Source: Blastococcus sp. TF02-09 (GTDB lineage: Bacteria; Actinomycetota; Actinomycetes; Mycobacteriales; Geodermatophilaceae). Taken from it: a stretch of DNA of 64,000 nt. Made by a program: the position numbers and the translations under genes. Positions 18,865 to 25,687 of this stretch are shown in pieces (position 1 is the first letter of the stretch; each line of letters starts with the position of its first letter). A model generated the notes under the pieces. The model had not been told where the DNA came from and ran no database searches. It worked only from the letters and a program-made list of their open reading frames with translations. The stretch lies in the NCBI RefSeq assembly GCF_003319105.1, contig NZ_QOHH01000008.1, positions 124,001 through 188,000 of the forward strand. The letters are read 5' to 3'.

Positions 18865-19671
18865 TCACCGCGGCTCCACGAACAGCGACTGCGTGGACCG
18901 GCCGATCGCACCGTCGCCGTCGAACAGGACCGCGGAGCACTGCGCCGCACCCGAGTCGCCCAGGACGGTGGTCGCGTCCATGCCCAGCCACTCGCCGCGC
19001 GGCGGCCGGTGCAGCGCCACGCTCAGATCGACGTTGGCGAACGTGGCGGAGTTCCAGTCCAGCACGGCGGAGATGCCGCTGGCCGCGTCGGTCATGACCA
19101 GCAGGTGCTGCAGCGGGCTCATCGGCTCGCCGTCCACCAGGGTGCACTCCGGCCGGGTCCAGGCGGCCGCCGGCCCGGGGGAGTTGAAGCTGCCGGAGGC
19201 GAACCGCCACTCCAGCGCCTTGTGGTAGGCCACCTCGCTGCGGAAGAAGGCCGCCTCGCCGGGCGCGCTCTCCTGCACGCCGGCCGGCGCCGGGTGCGGG
19301 GCGACCGGCGCGGAGCCGGGGACGGCGGCGGGCAGCCCCTCGGTGCGGGTGCGCATCCGCCACGCGGACAGCCGCATCAGCGGGCGGTCGTCCCCGGCGT
19401 CGAGCACGGCCTCGACGAGCTCGATGCGGCGTCCGGGGCGCACGACGATGGTGCTGATCCGCACCGGCCCGACCGGCACCGGGCCGAAGATGTCGTAGTT
19501 CAGCCGCACCGTCTGGCCGCCGTCGATCCCGCTGGCCCGCTCGACCTCGCGCGCCAGCAGCGCCGCCGGCGGGCCGGCGTGCTGCAGGCCGGGGTCCCAC
19601 GGCCCGATCGTGAGAGCTGTGGCCTCGAACCCCTCGGCGGTGCGCACGTACAGGGCGCTGGGCAGCTCCAT
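18865..19671 (-). CDS. Acyl-CoA thioesterase family (double hot-dog) protein
   Basis: 268 residues with two hot-dog halves. The first includes LQHAGPPAALLAREVERA (about 29-46), a common thioesterase II/TesB-like pattern. The second includes MSPLQHLLVMTDAASGI and WLGMDA followed by GAAQCSAVLFD and QSLFVEPR. Catalytic Asp/Thr/Gln positions typical of TesB are not certain. It probably hydrolyses acyl-CoA thioesters. ATG at 19671 is the start; the longer open frame to 20553 is antisense to the iron-binding protein gene. Confidence 0.75.
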   Translation of the reverse strand: MELPSALYVRTAEGFEATALTIGPWDPGLQHAGPPAALLAREVERASGIDGGQTVRLNYDIFGPVPVGPVRISTIVVRPGRRIELVEAVLDAGDDRPLMRLSAWRMRTRTEGLPAAVPGSAPVAPHPAPAGVQESAPGEAAFFRSEVAYHKALEWRFASGSFNSPGPAAAWTRPECTLVDGEPMSPLQHLLVMTDAASGISAVLDWNSATFANVDLSVALHRPPRGEWLGMDATTVLGDSGAAQCSAVLFDGDGAIGRSTQSLFVEPR

Positions 19672-19705
19672 GCCTCCAGTGTCCCGTGCGGTCCGACGGA
19701 CCCGA

Positions 19706-19746
19706 CCGCGGGCGTCGGGGGAGGCGGCCTCCCCCGACGCCCGCGG
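19706..19746 (-). terminator. Perfect 19-bp hairpin terminator of iron-uptake binding protein gene
   Basis: Arms 19706-19724 and 19728-19746 are perfectly complementary over 19 bp with a 3-nt loop CGG; left arm CCGCGGGCGTCGGGGGAGG. It lies 6 nt beyond the stop of the minus-strand binding-protein gene and upstream of the thioesterase gene. Confidence 0.75.
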
Positions 19747-19751
19747 GTGGA

Positions 19752-20756
19752 TCAAGGCGTGACGTCCTGCGACGCCTCCAGCCAGCCGGCCAGCTCCTCC
19801 ATGTAGGCGGCCTGGGCGGTGTAGTCCATCCCGATGTACTTCCACGGGTGCACCTGGTCGGCCTGCACGGCCGGCAGCAGCCCGTAGGTCGGCTGCTCGG
19901 CCATCTGCTCGGGCGTGAGCGCCCCGCGCAGCGAGTACAGGAGGATGTCGCTCGGGTACTGCGGCACGTCCTCCCAGCCGGCGGTCTGCCAGTAGTACTC
20001 CTCGCCACCCGGGTCGACGAACTGCACGCCGAGCTCGCCGTACATCCGCAAAGAGGGCTCGTCCTCCGCCTTGGCCATGTAGAAGCCCTCGTCGGCGTAC
20101 GCGGCGACGGGCAGCACGGTCAGCCCGCCGGCGGCGGCCTCGCTCAGCGCCGTGGAGGCCGCCTCGAAGTCCGCCTCGGCCGCGCGGACCTCCTCGCTGT
20201 CCATGTCCGCGCCCAGGGCCTCGGCCAGCTCGGCGGTGCGCTCGATGACGTCGGTGGCCGACCCGGCCCAGGCGACGGCGATGATCGGGGCGATCTGCGC
20301 GACCTGCTCCTGCTGCTCGAGCGACTCGAAGCCGTACAGCGGCTGGGACTCGTCCAGCGTCCCCTCCGAGTCGGTCGGGTAGACCGTGGTGACGACGACG
20401 TCGGGCGCGGCGGCGGCGAGCTGCTCGAGGTCGATGTCGCCGTAGCTCTCGCCGAGGATCTCCACGTCGGAGAGGTCGCGCCCCTCGAAGGCGACGTCGT
20501 CGGCGGTCGAGGTCTGCCCGAAGGTGGCCACCGGCGCGACGCCGTAGTTCCACAGCGAGGACGCGACGTCGTTGATGGCGGCGACGCGCTCGGGGGCGGC
20601 GTCCAGCTCGACGGTGGTGCCCAGGTCGTCGGTGAACGACCAGCCCTCGCCGGATGCCGCGGCGTCGCCGCCGTCGTCGTCGCCGGAGCAGGCGCTGACG
20701 CCCACCACGGCGAGCGCGAGCAGGCCGCCGAGCAGGCGGCGGGATGTGCGGTGCAC
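19752..20756 (-). CDS. Siderophore/iron ABC transporter substrate-binding lipoprotein
   Basis: 334 residues. A lipoprotein signal with lipobox ending VSAC (Cys about residue 23) is followed by SGDDDGG. The type III (FepB/FhuD) binding-protein fold is suggested by EGWSFTDDLGTTVELDAAPERVAAIND, then PDVVVTT (about 113-119) and a long helical linker. An IdeR/DtxR-like box lies about 50 bp upstream of the start, and the ATPase and permease genes follow in the same direction upstream, so this is an iron(III)-siderophore importer. The ligand is unknown. Note the stop-adjacent 19-bp hairpin. Confidence 0.88.
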   Translation of the reverse strand: MHRTSRRLLGGLLALAVVGVSACSGDDDGGDAAASGEGWSFTDDLGTTVELDAAPERVAAINDVASSLWNYGVAPVATFGQTSTADDVAFEGRDLSDVEILGESYGDIDLEQLAAAAPDVVVTTVYPTDSEGTLDESQPLYGFESLEQQEQVAQIAPIIAVAWAGSATDVIERTAELAEALGADMDSEEVRAAEADFEAASTALSEAAAGGLTVLPVAAYADEGFYMAKAEDEPSLRMYGELGVQFVDPGGEEYYWQTAGWEDVPQYPSDILLYSLRGALTPEQMAEQPTYGLLPAVQADQVHPWKYIGMDYTAQAAYMEELAGWLEASQDVTP

Positions 20757-20804
20757 TCGGGTTCTCCCTCGGGTCAGGCGGTGATGATCATCGCCGGTTG
20801 CGAG

Positions 20805-20823
20805 GAAGGTTAGCCTGCCCTAA
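20805..20823 (-). promoter_or_regulatory. IdeR/DtxR-type iron box upstream of binding-protein gene
   Basis: Read on the minus strand the site is TTAGGGCAGGCTAACCTTC, which matches 15 of 19 positions of the DtxR/IdeR consensus TTAGGTTAGGCTAACCTAA. It sits 49 bp upstream of the binding-protein ATG at 20756, in the gap after the ATPase gene stop (20842). Known IdeR/DtxR bind such boxes when iron-loaded and repress transcription. Confidence 0.75.
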
Positions 20824-20841
20824 GTAGAGCCGACCAGGGGG

Positions 20842-21684
20842 TCAGCGCAGGCGGCGCACCGGCACGACCATCGGCGTCCCGGCGACCGGGTCCGGCACGA
20901 TCCGCGCCTCGAGGTCGAAGACGTCCGCGAGCAGCTCCTCGGTGAGCACCTGGGCGGGCGTGCCCGAGGCCACCAGCACGCCGTCCTTCATGGCGACCAG
21001 CCGCTGCGCGTAGCGGGCGGCCAGGTTCAGGTCGTGCAGGACGACGGCGACCGTGCGGCCCCGCTCGGCGTGCAGCCGCCCCACGAGCTCGAGCACGTCG
21101 ATCTGGTGGGCCAGGTCGAGGTAGGTCGTGGGCTCGTCCAGCAGCAGCAGGTCGGTGCCCTGGGCCAGCGCCATCGAGATCCAGGCCCGCTGGCGCTGGC
21201 CGCCGGACAGCTCGTCCACCGGGCGCTCGGCCAGCCCGGCCATGTCGGTCCACTCCAGCGCCTCGGCCACCACGGTCTCGTCGTCACGCGACCACTGCCG
21301 GAGCCAGCTCTGGTGCGGGTGCCGGCCGCGGGCCACCAGATCGGCCACGGTGAGCCCCTCGGGCGCGATCGGCGACTGGGGGAGCAGGCCCAGCACCCTG
21401 GCCACCTCGCGGGTCGGCGTCCGCGCGATCGCCCGGCCGTCGAGCAGCACCTGGCCGCCCGAGGGCCGCAGCAGCCGGCCCAGGGCGCGCAGCAGCGTGG
21501 ACTTGCCGCAGCCGTTGGGCCCGACGATCGCGGTGAACGAGCCGTCGGTGAGCTCCAGGTCCAGGTCGTGGACGACGACGCGCTCGTCGTAGGCCAGGCG
21601 CACGTGCTCGGCGGCCAGCCGCACCCGGCCGGGCGCGGCGACCGGGTCGTGCCGCACCGCGGGTTCGGTGGAGGTGGACGTCAT
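20842..21684 (-). CDS. Siderophore/iron ABC transporter, ATP-binding protein
   Basis: 280 residues, FepC/FecE-type ATPase. Walker A GPNGCGKST (about 54-62), Q-loop GLLPQSP, signature LSGGQRQR (about 153-160), Walker B LLLLDEPTTYLD and switch His in VVLHDLN are present. ATG at 21684 is the start; the longer frame is antisense-like read of the permease genes. The start overlaps the permease stop by 4 bp, so permeases and ATPase are one translational unit. Pairs with the two FecCD permeases and the binding protein. Confidence 0.92.
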   Translation of the reverse strand: MTSTSTEPAVRHDPVAAPGRVRLAAEHVRLAYDERVVVHDLDLELTDGSFTAIVGPNGCGKSTLLRALGRLLRPSGGQVLLDGRAIARTPTREVARVLGLLPQSPIAPEGLTVADLVARGRHPHQSWLRQWSRDDETVVAEALEWTDMAGLAERPVDELSGGQRQRAWISMALAQGTDLLLLDEPTTYLDLAHQIDVLELVGRLHAERGRTVAVVLHDLNLAARYAQRLVAMKDGVLVASGTPAQVLTEELLADVFDLEARIVPDPVAGTPMVVPVRRLR

Positions 21685-22766
21685 AGCGTGGATCGCCGCC
21701 TTCCGCGGACCAGGAGCCAGAGCAGGTAGGGCGCGCCGATCACGGCGGTGAGGATGCCGACCGGCAGCGCCTCGGGGAGCGCGGTCCGGGTGACCAGGTC
21801 GGCGCTGACCACGAGCACGGCGCCGATGAGGCCCGAGGCCAGCAGCGGCGGCCGGGAGCCGCCGGTGAGCCGGACGGCGACCTGCGGGACGACCAGCGCC
21901 ACGAAGGTGATCGGCCCGGCGGCGGAGACGGCGGCGGCGGTGAGGGCGACGGCGAGCAGCACGACCGCCGTCTGCGCCCCGGCCAGCCGCAGGCCCAGCC
22001 CGCGCGCGGTGTCGTCGCCGAACTGCAGGACGCTCAGCGCCCGGCCGGCCGCCAGGGCGAGCGGGACCAGCACGGCCAGCGCGATGGCCAGGGGCACGGC
22101 CTGGTCCCACGTGCGGGCGTTGAGCGAGCCGGTGATCCAGACGTAGGCCGCGGCGGCGTCGTAGACCTGCGCGTTGGTGAGCAGCCAGTCGACCAGCGCG
22201 CTCCCGACCGACCACAGCGCGATGCCGACCAGCACCAGCCGGTACCCGTCGACCCCGGCCCGCCAGGCCAGCACGAACAGCAGGACGCCGGTGACCAGGG
22301 CCCCGCAGAGCGCGGCGAGCGGGACGCCGAAGCCGCCCAGCACCGCGCCCACCGAGCTGCCGCCGCTGAGGACCAGCGCCGCGACGGCCCCGACCGAGGC
22401 GCCGATGGTGATGCCGAGGGTGTCGGGGGAGGCCAGCGGATTGCGGGCGAAGGTCTGGAACAGCGCGCCGGCCACGCCCAGGGCCAGCCCGACCAGCAGG
22501 CCGACGATCACCCGGGGCGCCCGGAGCTGCAGCACGATGAAGTTCTGCGGGCCCTCGCCCAGGCCCACGAGCGTGCGCAGGACGTCGGGGATCGCGATCG
22601 GGAAGTCGCCCCGGCCGATGCTCACCGCGGAGACGAGCACCAGCACGACGAGGGTGACCAGCGGGACGAGCAGGTGCCGCCAGCGGAGCAGCACCGACGC
22701 GGAGCCGAGGCGGATCGCCGTCCGGCCGCGCGGGCCGCTGACCGGCCGCTCGAGGGTGGCCGTCAC
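21681..22766 (-). CDS. FecCD-family iron-siderophore ABC permease (second subunit)
   Basis: 361 residues, about 9-10 membrane helices. Family marks are RAPRVIVGLLVGLALGVAGALFQTFARNPLASPDTLGI (about 87-124), with the conserved GxxQ/RNPLA..LG pattern, and AGPITFVALVVPQVAVRLTGGS (about 285-306), the coupling region to the ATPase. GTG at 22766 is the start, overlapping the stop of the upstream permease by 4 bp. Forms a heterodimer with the permease at 22763. Confidence 0.9.
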   Translation of the reverse strand: MTATLERPVSGPRGRTAIRLGSASVLLRWRHLLVPLVTLVVLVLVSAVSIGRGDFPIAIPDVLRTLVGLGEGPQNFIVLQLRAPRVIVGLLVGLALGVAGALFQTFARNPLASPDTLGITIGASVGAVAALVLSGGSSVGAVLGGFGVPLAALCGALVTGVLLFVLAWRAGVDGYRLVLVGIALWSVGSALVDWLLTNAQVYDAAAAYVWITGSLNARTWDQAVPLAIALAVLVPLALAAGRALSVLQFGDDTARGLGLRLAGAQTAVVLLAVALTAAAVSAAGPITFVALVVPQVAVRLTGGSRPPLLASGLIGAVLVVSADLVTRTALPEALPVGILTAVIGAPYLLWLLVRGRRRSTL

Positions 22767-23824
22767 AGCGCCATCGTCTTCCGGCGGCGGACCAGCGCGA
22801 TGAAGAAGGGGGCACCGAGGACGGCGAGCACGATGCCGACCTGCAGCTCGCCGGGGCGGGCCACCACGCGGCCCACCACGTCGGCCGACAGCAGGAGGGC
22901 CGCCCCCAGCAGGCCTGCGCAGGGGACCAGCCATCGGTGGTCGGGGCCGGTGAGGGCGCGCACCACGTGCGGCACCACCAGCCCGACGAAGGCGATCGGC
23001 CCGCAGGCGGCGGTGGCCGCGCCGCACAGCAGCGTGATCGCGGCCAGCCCGACGGTGCGGGCCAGCCAGATGCGCTGCCCCAGCCCGCGGGCGACGTCCT
23101 CACCGAGGCCGAGGAGGTTCAGCGCCGGCGCGTTGGCCAGGGCGAGCACGACGCCGACGGCGATGAACGGCGCGACCTGCCAGGCCACCTCCGCACCCCG
23201 TCCGGCGAGCGCGCCCACCTGCCAGAAGCGGAACGAGTCGAGGGTCTGGGTGTCGCTGACGACGACGGCGCGCACCAGCGCGTAGAGCAGCGCCGACAGC
23301 GCCGCGCCGGCCAGCGCCAGGGTGATGGGGGTGGCGCCGCCGCGGCCGGCGGAGCCGATCGCGTACACCAGGACGGTGCCGGCCAGCGCGCCGCCGAAGG
23401 CGAACCAGACGTAGCCCGAGACCGAGCCGACGTCGAGGAAGGCGATCGCGCAGACGACGGCCAGCGAGGCGCCGGCGGTGACGCCGAGCAGCCCGGGGTC
23501 GCCCAGCGGGTTGCGGGTGTGGCCCTGCATGAGCGCCCCGGACATGCCCAGCGCGGCGCCGACGATCAGCCCGAGCACCGTCCGCGGCACGCGCAGCTGC
23601 TGCACGATGACGGCGGCCTCGTTCGTGGGGTCGTCGTCGAACAGCGCCCGCCAGACCTCGCCGGGCGCCAGGGACCGGGTGCCGACGGCGATGCTGGCCA
23701 GCGCCGCGGCGGCGACGAGCCCGAGCAGGACGAGCAGCACCACCAGCCTGCGGGTGCGCATCGGTCCACCGCCCGGGCGCGGGCGCGCGCCGCTCCGCAC
23801 GGGAGCGTCGGCCGTGGTGGTCAC
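22763..23824 (-). CDS. FecCD-family iron-siderophore ABC permease (first subunit)
   Basis: 353 residues with 9-10 predicted helices after a Gly/Arg N-terminus. The family motif RVPRTVLGLIVGAALGMSGALMQGHTRNPLGDPGLLGV lies at about 79-116, and CGPIAFVGLVVPHVVRALTGPD at about 279-300. GTG at 23824 is the start. It leads the permease-permease-ATPase operon, with an IdeR/DtxR-like box 24 bp upstream. Divergent start region is shared with nothing; the next gene (23896) is on the same strand but reads into this promoter. Confidence 0.9.
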   Translation of the reverse strand: MTTTADAPVRSGARPRPGGGPMRTRRLVVLLVLLGLVAAAALASIAVGTRSLAPGEVWRALFDDDPTNEAAVIVQQLRVPRTVLGLIVGAALGMSGALMQGHTRNPLGDPGLLGVTAGASLAVVCAIAFLDVGSVSGYVWFAFGGALAGTVLVYAIGSAGRGGATPITLALAGAALSALLYALVRAVVVSDTQTLDSFRFWQVGALAGRGAEVAWQVAPFIAVGVVLALANAPALNLLGLGEDVARGLGQRIWLARTVGLAAITLLCGAATAACGPIAFVGLVVPHVVRALTGPDHRWLVPCAGLLGAALLLSADVVGRVVARPGELQVGIVLAVLGAPFFIALVRRRKTMAL

Positions 23825-23847
23825 ACGAGCTCCCGGGGACGGCGATG

Positions 23848-23866
23848 GGTGGTAAGGCTTACCTTA
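23848..23866 (-). promoter_or_regulatory. IdeR/DtxR-type iron box upstream of permease operon
   Basis: GGTGGTAAGGCTTACCTTA (plus strand) matches 13 of 19 positions of the consensus TTAGGTTAGGCTAACCTAA, with the central AGGCT and ACCT half-site elements conserved. It is 24 bp upstream of the first permease start, where an iron-loaded repressor would block transcription. Weaker than the box at 20805 but in the same regulon context. Confidence 0.65.
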
Positions 23867-23895
23867 CTGCCCGCTGCGGTCGCCGGGAACCCGAG

Positions 23896-24609
23896 CTACC
23901 GCTTCTGCCGGCGGCTGCCGCCGTGCCAGTCCTCCGAGCGGCCCACCTCGCCGGTGCGCACGCCGAACGCGGGGAGCTGGGGGCGCTCCCGCAGGCTGCG
24001 CTTGAGCTCCGCGAAGCCCGGGAACGACGCCAGCGCCACGACGTGGTCCCACAGCTCGACGGCCTCCTCGTCCGCGGGCAGCCGGCTGATCACCGGGCCG
24101 AAGAAGGCGATCCCCTCCGGGGGCCGGAAGTGCAGGATCGGCGTCCCGACGTCCTTGCCGGTCAGGGCCAGCGCCTCGTCGGTCTCGGCCTGGATCTGGG
24201 CGTCCCAGGAGTCGTCGTCCAGGGCGGCGGCGAGCTCGGCCGGCAGGCCGGCGTGCGCGAGCACCGGCTCGACGAACGCGCGGGTGCCCCGGCGTGCGGC
24301 GTCCCCGTCGGTGGCCGGCACCTCGAACACATGCGCGCCCATCGCGGCGTAGAGCCGGTCGACGGCCTCGGGGCCGTGCTCGGCGCGGGCCCGGGCGGCG
24401 ACGCGCAGCAGCCGCAGGCCGGAGGTGTGCCCGGCCTCGTACTCGGGCGGGAAGTGGGTCGCGTAGTCGATGTGCGCGTTGAGCAGCCGCAGCGAGATGA
24501 ACCGCCACTCGACGTCGTACTGCCGCTGCGCGCTCACCTGGCGGACCCACTGGCTCGTCATCCAGGCGAACGGGCAGACCGGGTCGAACCAGAAACGGAG
24601 GTCGGCCAT
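23896..24609 (-). CDS. Mycothiol-dependent nitroreductase (Rv2466c) family, DsbA-fold
   Basis: 237 residues resembling Mycobacterium tuberculosis Rv2466c, a DsbA-fold oxidoreductase that uses mycothiol. The start WFDPVCPFAWMTSQW (about residues 7-21) corresponds to the Rv2466c active-site strand, and VGTPILHF and FFGPVISRLP to the conserved cis-Pro and later segments. The active site reads C12-P-F-A15, whereas Rv2466c has CPWC; loss of the second Cys would permit monothiol chemistry with mycothiol but not a dithiol cycle. Mycothiol is an actinobacterial thiol, which supports the phylum call. Start ATG 24609. Confidence 0.78.
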   Translation of the reverse strand: MADLRFWFDPVCPFAWMTSQWVRQVSAQRQYDVEWRFISLRLLNAHIDYATHFPPEYEAGHTSGLRLLRVAARARAEHGPEAVDRLYAAMGAHVFEVPATDGDAARRGTRAFVEPVLAHAGLPAELAAALDDDSWDAQIQAETDEALALTGKDVGTPILHFRPPEGIAFFGPVISRLPADEEAVELWDHVVALASFPGFAELKRSLRERPQLPAFGVRTGEVGRSEDWHGGSRRQKR

Positions 24610-24673
24610 GGCCTCGAACCTAGGCGCGGCCCCGCCTCGCCGCCGGGTCGGTCAGCCGCGCCGGGCAGCAGCC

Positions 24674-24697
24674 GACCTCGCCGTCGACGGCGAGGTC
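24674..24697 (-). terminator. 24-bp palindrome after glutathione peroxidase gene
   Basis: Perfect palindrome of GACCTCGCCG TCGA CGGCGAGGTC, a 10-bp stem with a 4-nt loop (TCGA). It lies 25 nt beyond the stop of the minus-strand peroxidase gene and upstream of the nitroreductase gene; a plausible terminator. Confidence 0.6.
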
Positions 24698-24721
24698 CGC
24701 TGCGACACCGCGAGGGCGAGG

Positions 24722-25216
24722 TCAGCCGGGGAGGACGGACTCGATCGCCGCGCGGACCTCGGGAGCGTCGGGGGTTGTCATCGGGCGGAACCGCGCCACG
24801 ACGTCGCCCTGGCCGTTCAGGACCCACTTCTCGAAGTTCCAGGAGACGTCGCCGTCCTTGCCGTCCATGTCCGGGGCGGTGGTCAGCTGCTGGAAGAGCG
24901 GGTGGGCGTTCTCGCCGTTGACGTCCACCTTCTCCGTCATCGGGAAGGTGACGCCGTAGGTGGCCGAGCAGAACTCGGCGATCTCATCGGCGGTGCCCGG
25001 CTCCTGGCCCATGAACTGGTTGCAGGGCACGCCCACGACGGTGAAGCCGCGGGGCGCGAACTCCTCGTGCAGGGCCTCCAGCGCGGTGTACTGCGGGGTC
25101 AGGCCGCACTTGCTGGCCACGTTGACCACGAGGGCGGGGTTGCCGCCGGTCAGCTCGCGCAGCGTCGTCGCGGCGCCCTGGAGGGTGGTCACGGGCACGT
25201 CGAGGAGGTCGCTCAT
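24722..25216 (-). CDS. Glutathione peroxidase-family (thiol) peroxidase
   Basis: 164 residues, BsaA/GPx family. The peroxidatic Cys37 is in VASKCGLTPQY, the Gln in CNQFMGQEPG (about 81-90) and the Trp/Asn in VSWNFEKWV (about 124-132), completing the catalytic tetrad. Cys replaces selenocysteine, as in nearly all bacterial members, and such enzymes usually use thioredoxin. It reduces hydroperoxides in the cytosol. ATG at 25216. The next gene (DUF2237) lies 28 bp upstream on the same strand and may be co-transcribed. Confidence 0.9.
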   Translation of the reverse strand: MSDLLDVPVTTLQGAATTLRELTGGNPALVVNVASKCGLTPQYTALEALHEEFAPRGFTVVGVPCNQFMGQEPGTADEIAEFCSATYGVTFPMTEKVDVNGENAHPLFQQLTTAPDMDGKDGDVSWNFEKWVLNGQGDVVARFRPMTTPDAPEVRAAIESVLPG

Positions 25217-25244
25217 GCCGGCGGCAGCATCAACGCGGCGGCTT

Positions 25245-25634
25245 TCATTCCAGCTCGCTGAGGTCGTCGGGGACGTCGACGGCGTGCTGGCGCAGCGCCT
25301 CGATCGGCACGACGTCGAGGGCGCGCTCGTTCGTGGCGGCCAGGACGACGCCCGCGGCCGCCCCCGCCTGGTACGCCTGCAGCCAGCGGGTGGCGACGAC
25401 GCACCAGCGGTCCCCGGGGCGCAGGCCGGGGAAGCCGTACTCGGGGCGGGGCGTGGACAGGTCGTTGCCGAGCTCCCGCTGCACGGCGAGGAACTCCGCG
25501 GAGACGACGGCGCAGACGGTGTGCGAGCCGACGTCCTCCGGGCCGGTGGCGCAGTGGCCGTCGCGGTAGAAGCCGGTCACCGGGTCGACGCCGCACGGCT
25601 GCAGCGGACCACCCAGCACGTTCCGCTCGCGCAC
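25245..25634 (-). CDS. DUF2237 family protein
   Basis: 129 residues. The family is recognised from the start RNVLGGPLQPCGVDPVTGFY (about 4-23), the CATGPEDVGSHTVCAV segment and LRPGDRWCVVATRWLQAY. Members are small cytosolic proteins conserved across bacteria and plants with no known function. GTG at 25634. It is divergent from the acetoacetyl-CoA synthetase gene, with 53 bp between starts. Confidence 0.82.
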   Translation of the reverse strand: MRERNVLGGPLQPCGVDPVTGFYRDGHCATGPEDVGSHTVCAVVSAEFLAVQRELGNDLSTPRPEYGFPGLRPGDRWCVVATRWLQAYQAGAAAGVVLAATNERALDVVPIEALRQHAVDVPDDLSELE

Positions 25635-25687
25635 GGTCGCTCCTGTCTCCGGTGGGCACGCTCGGGTCAGGATGGCAGGGTTCGGGC

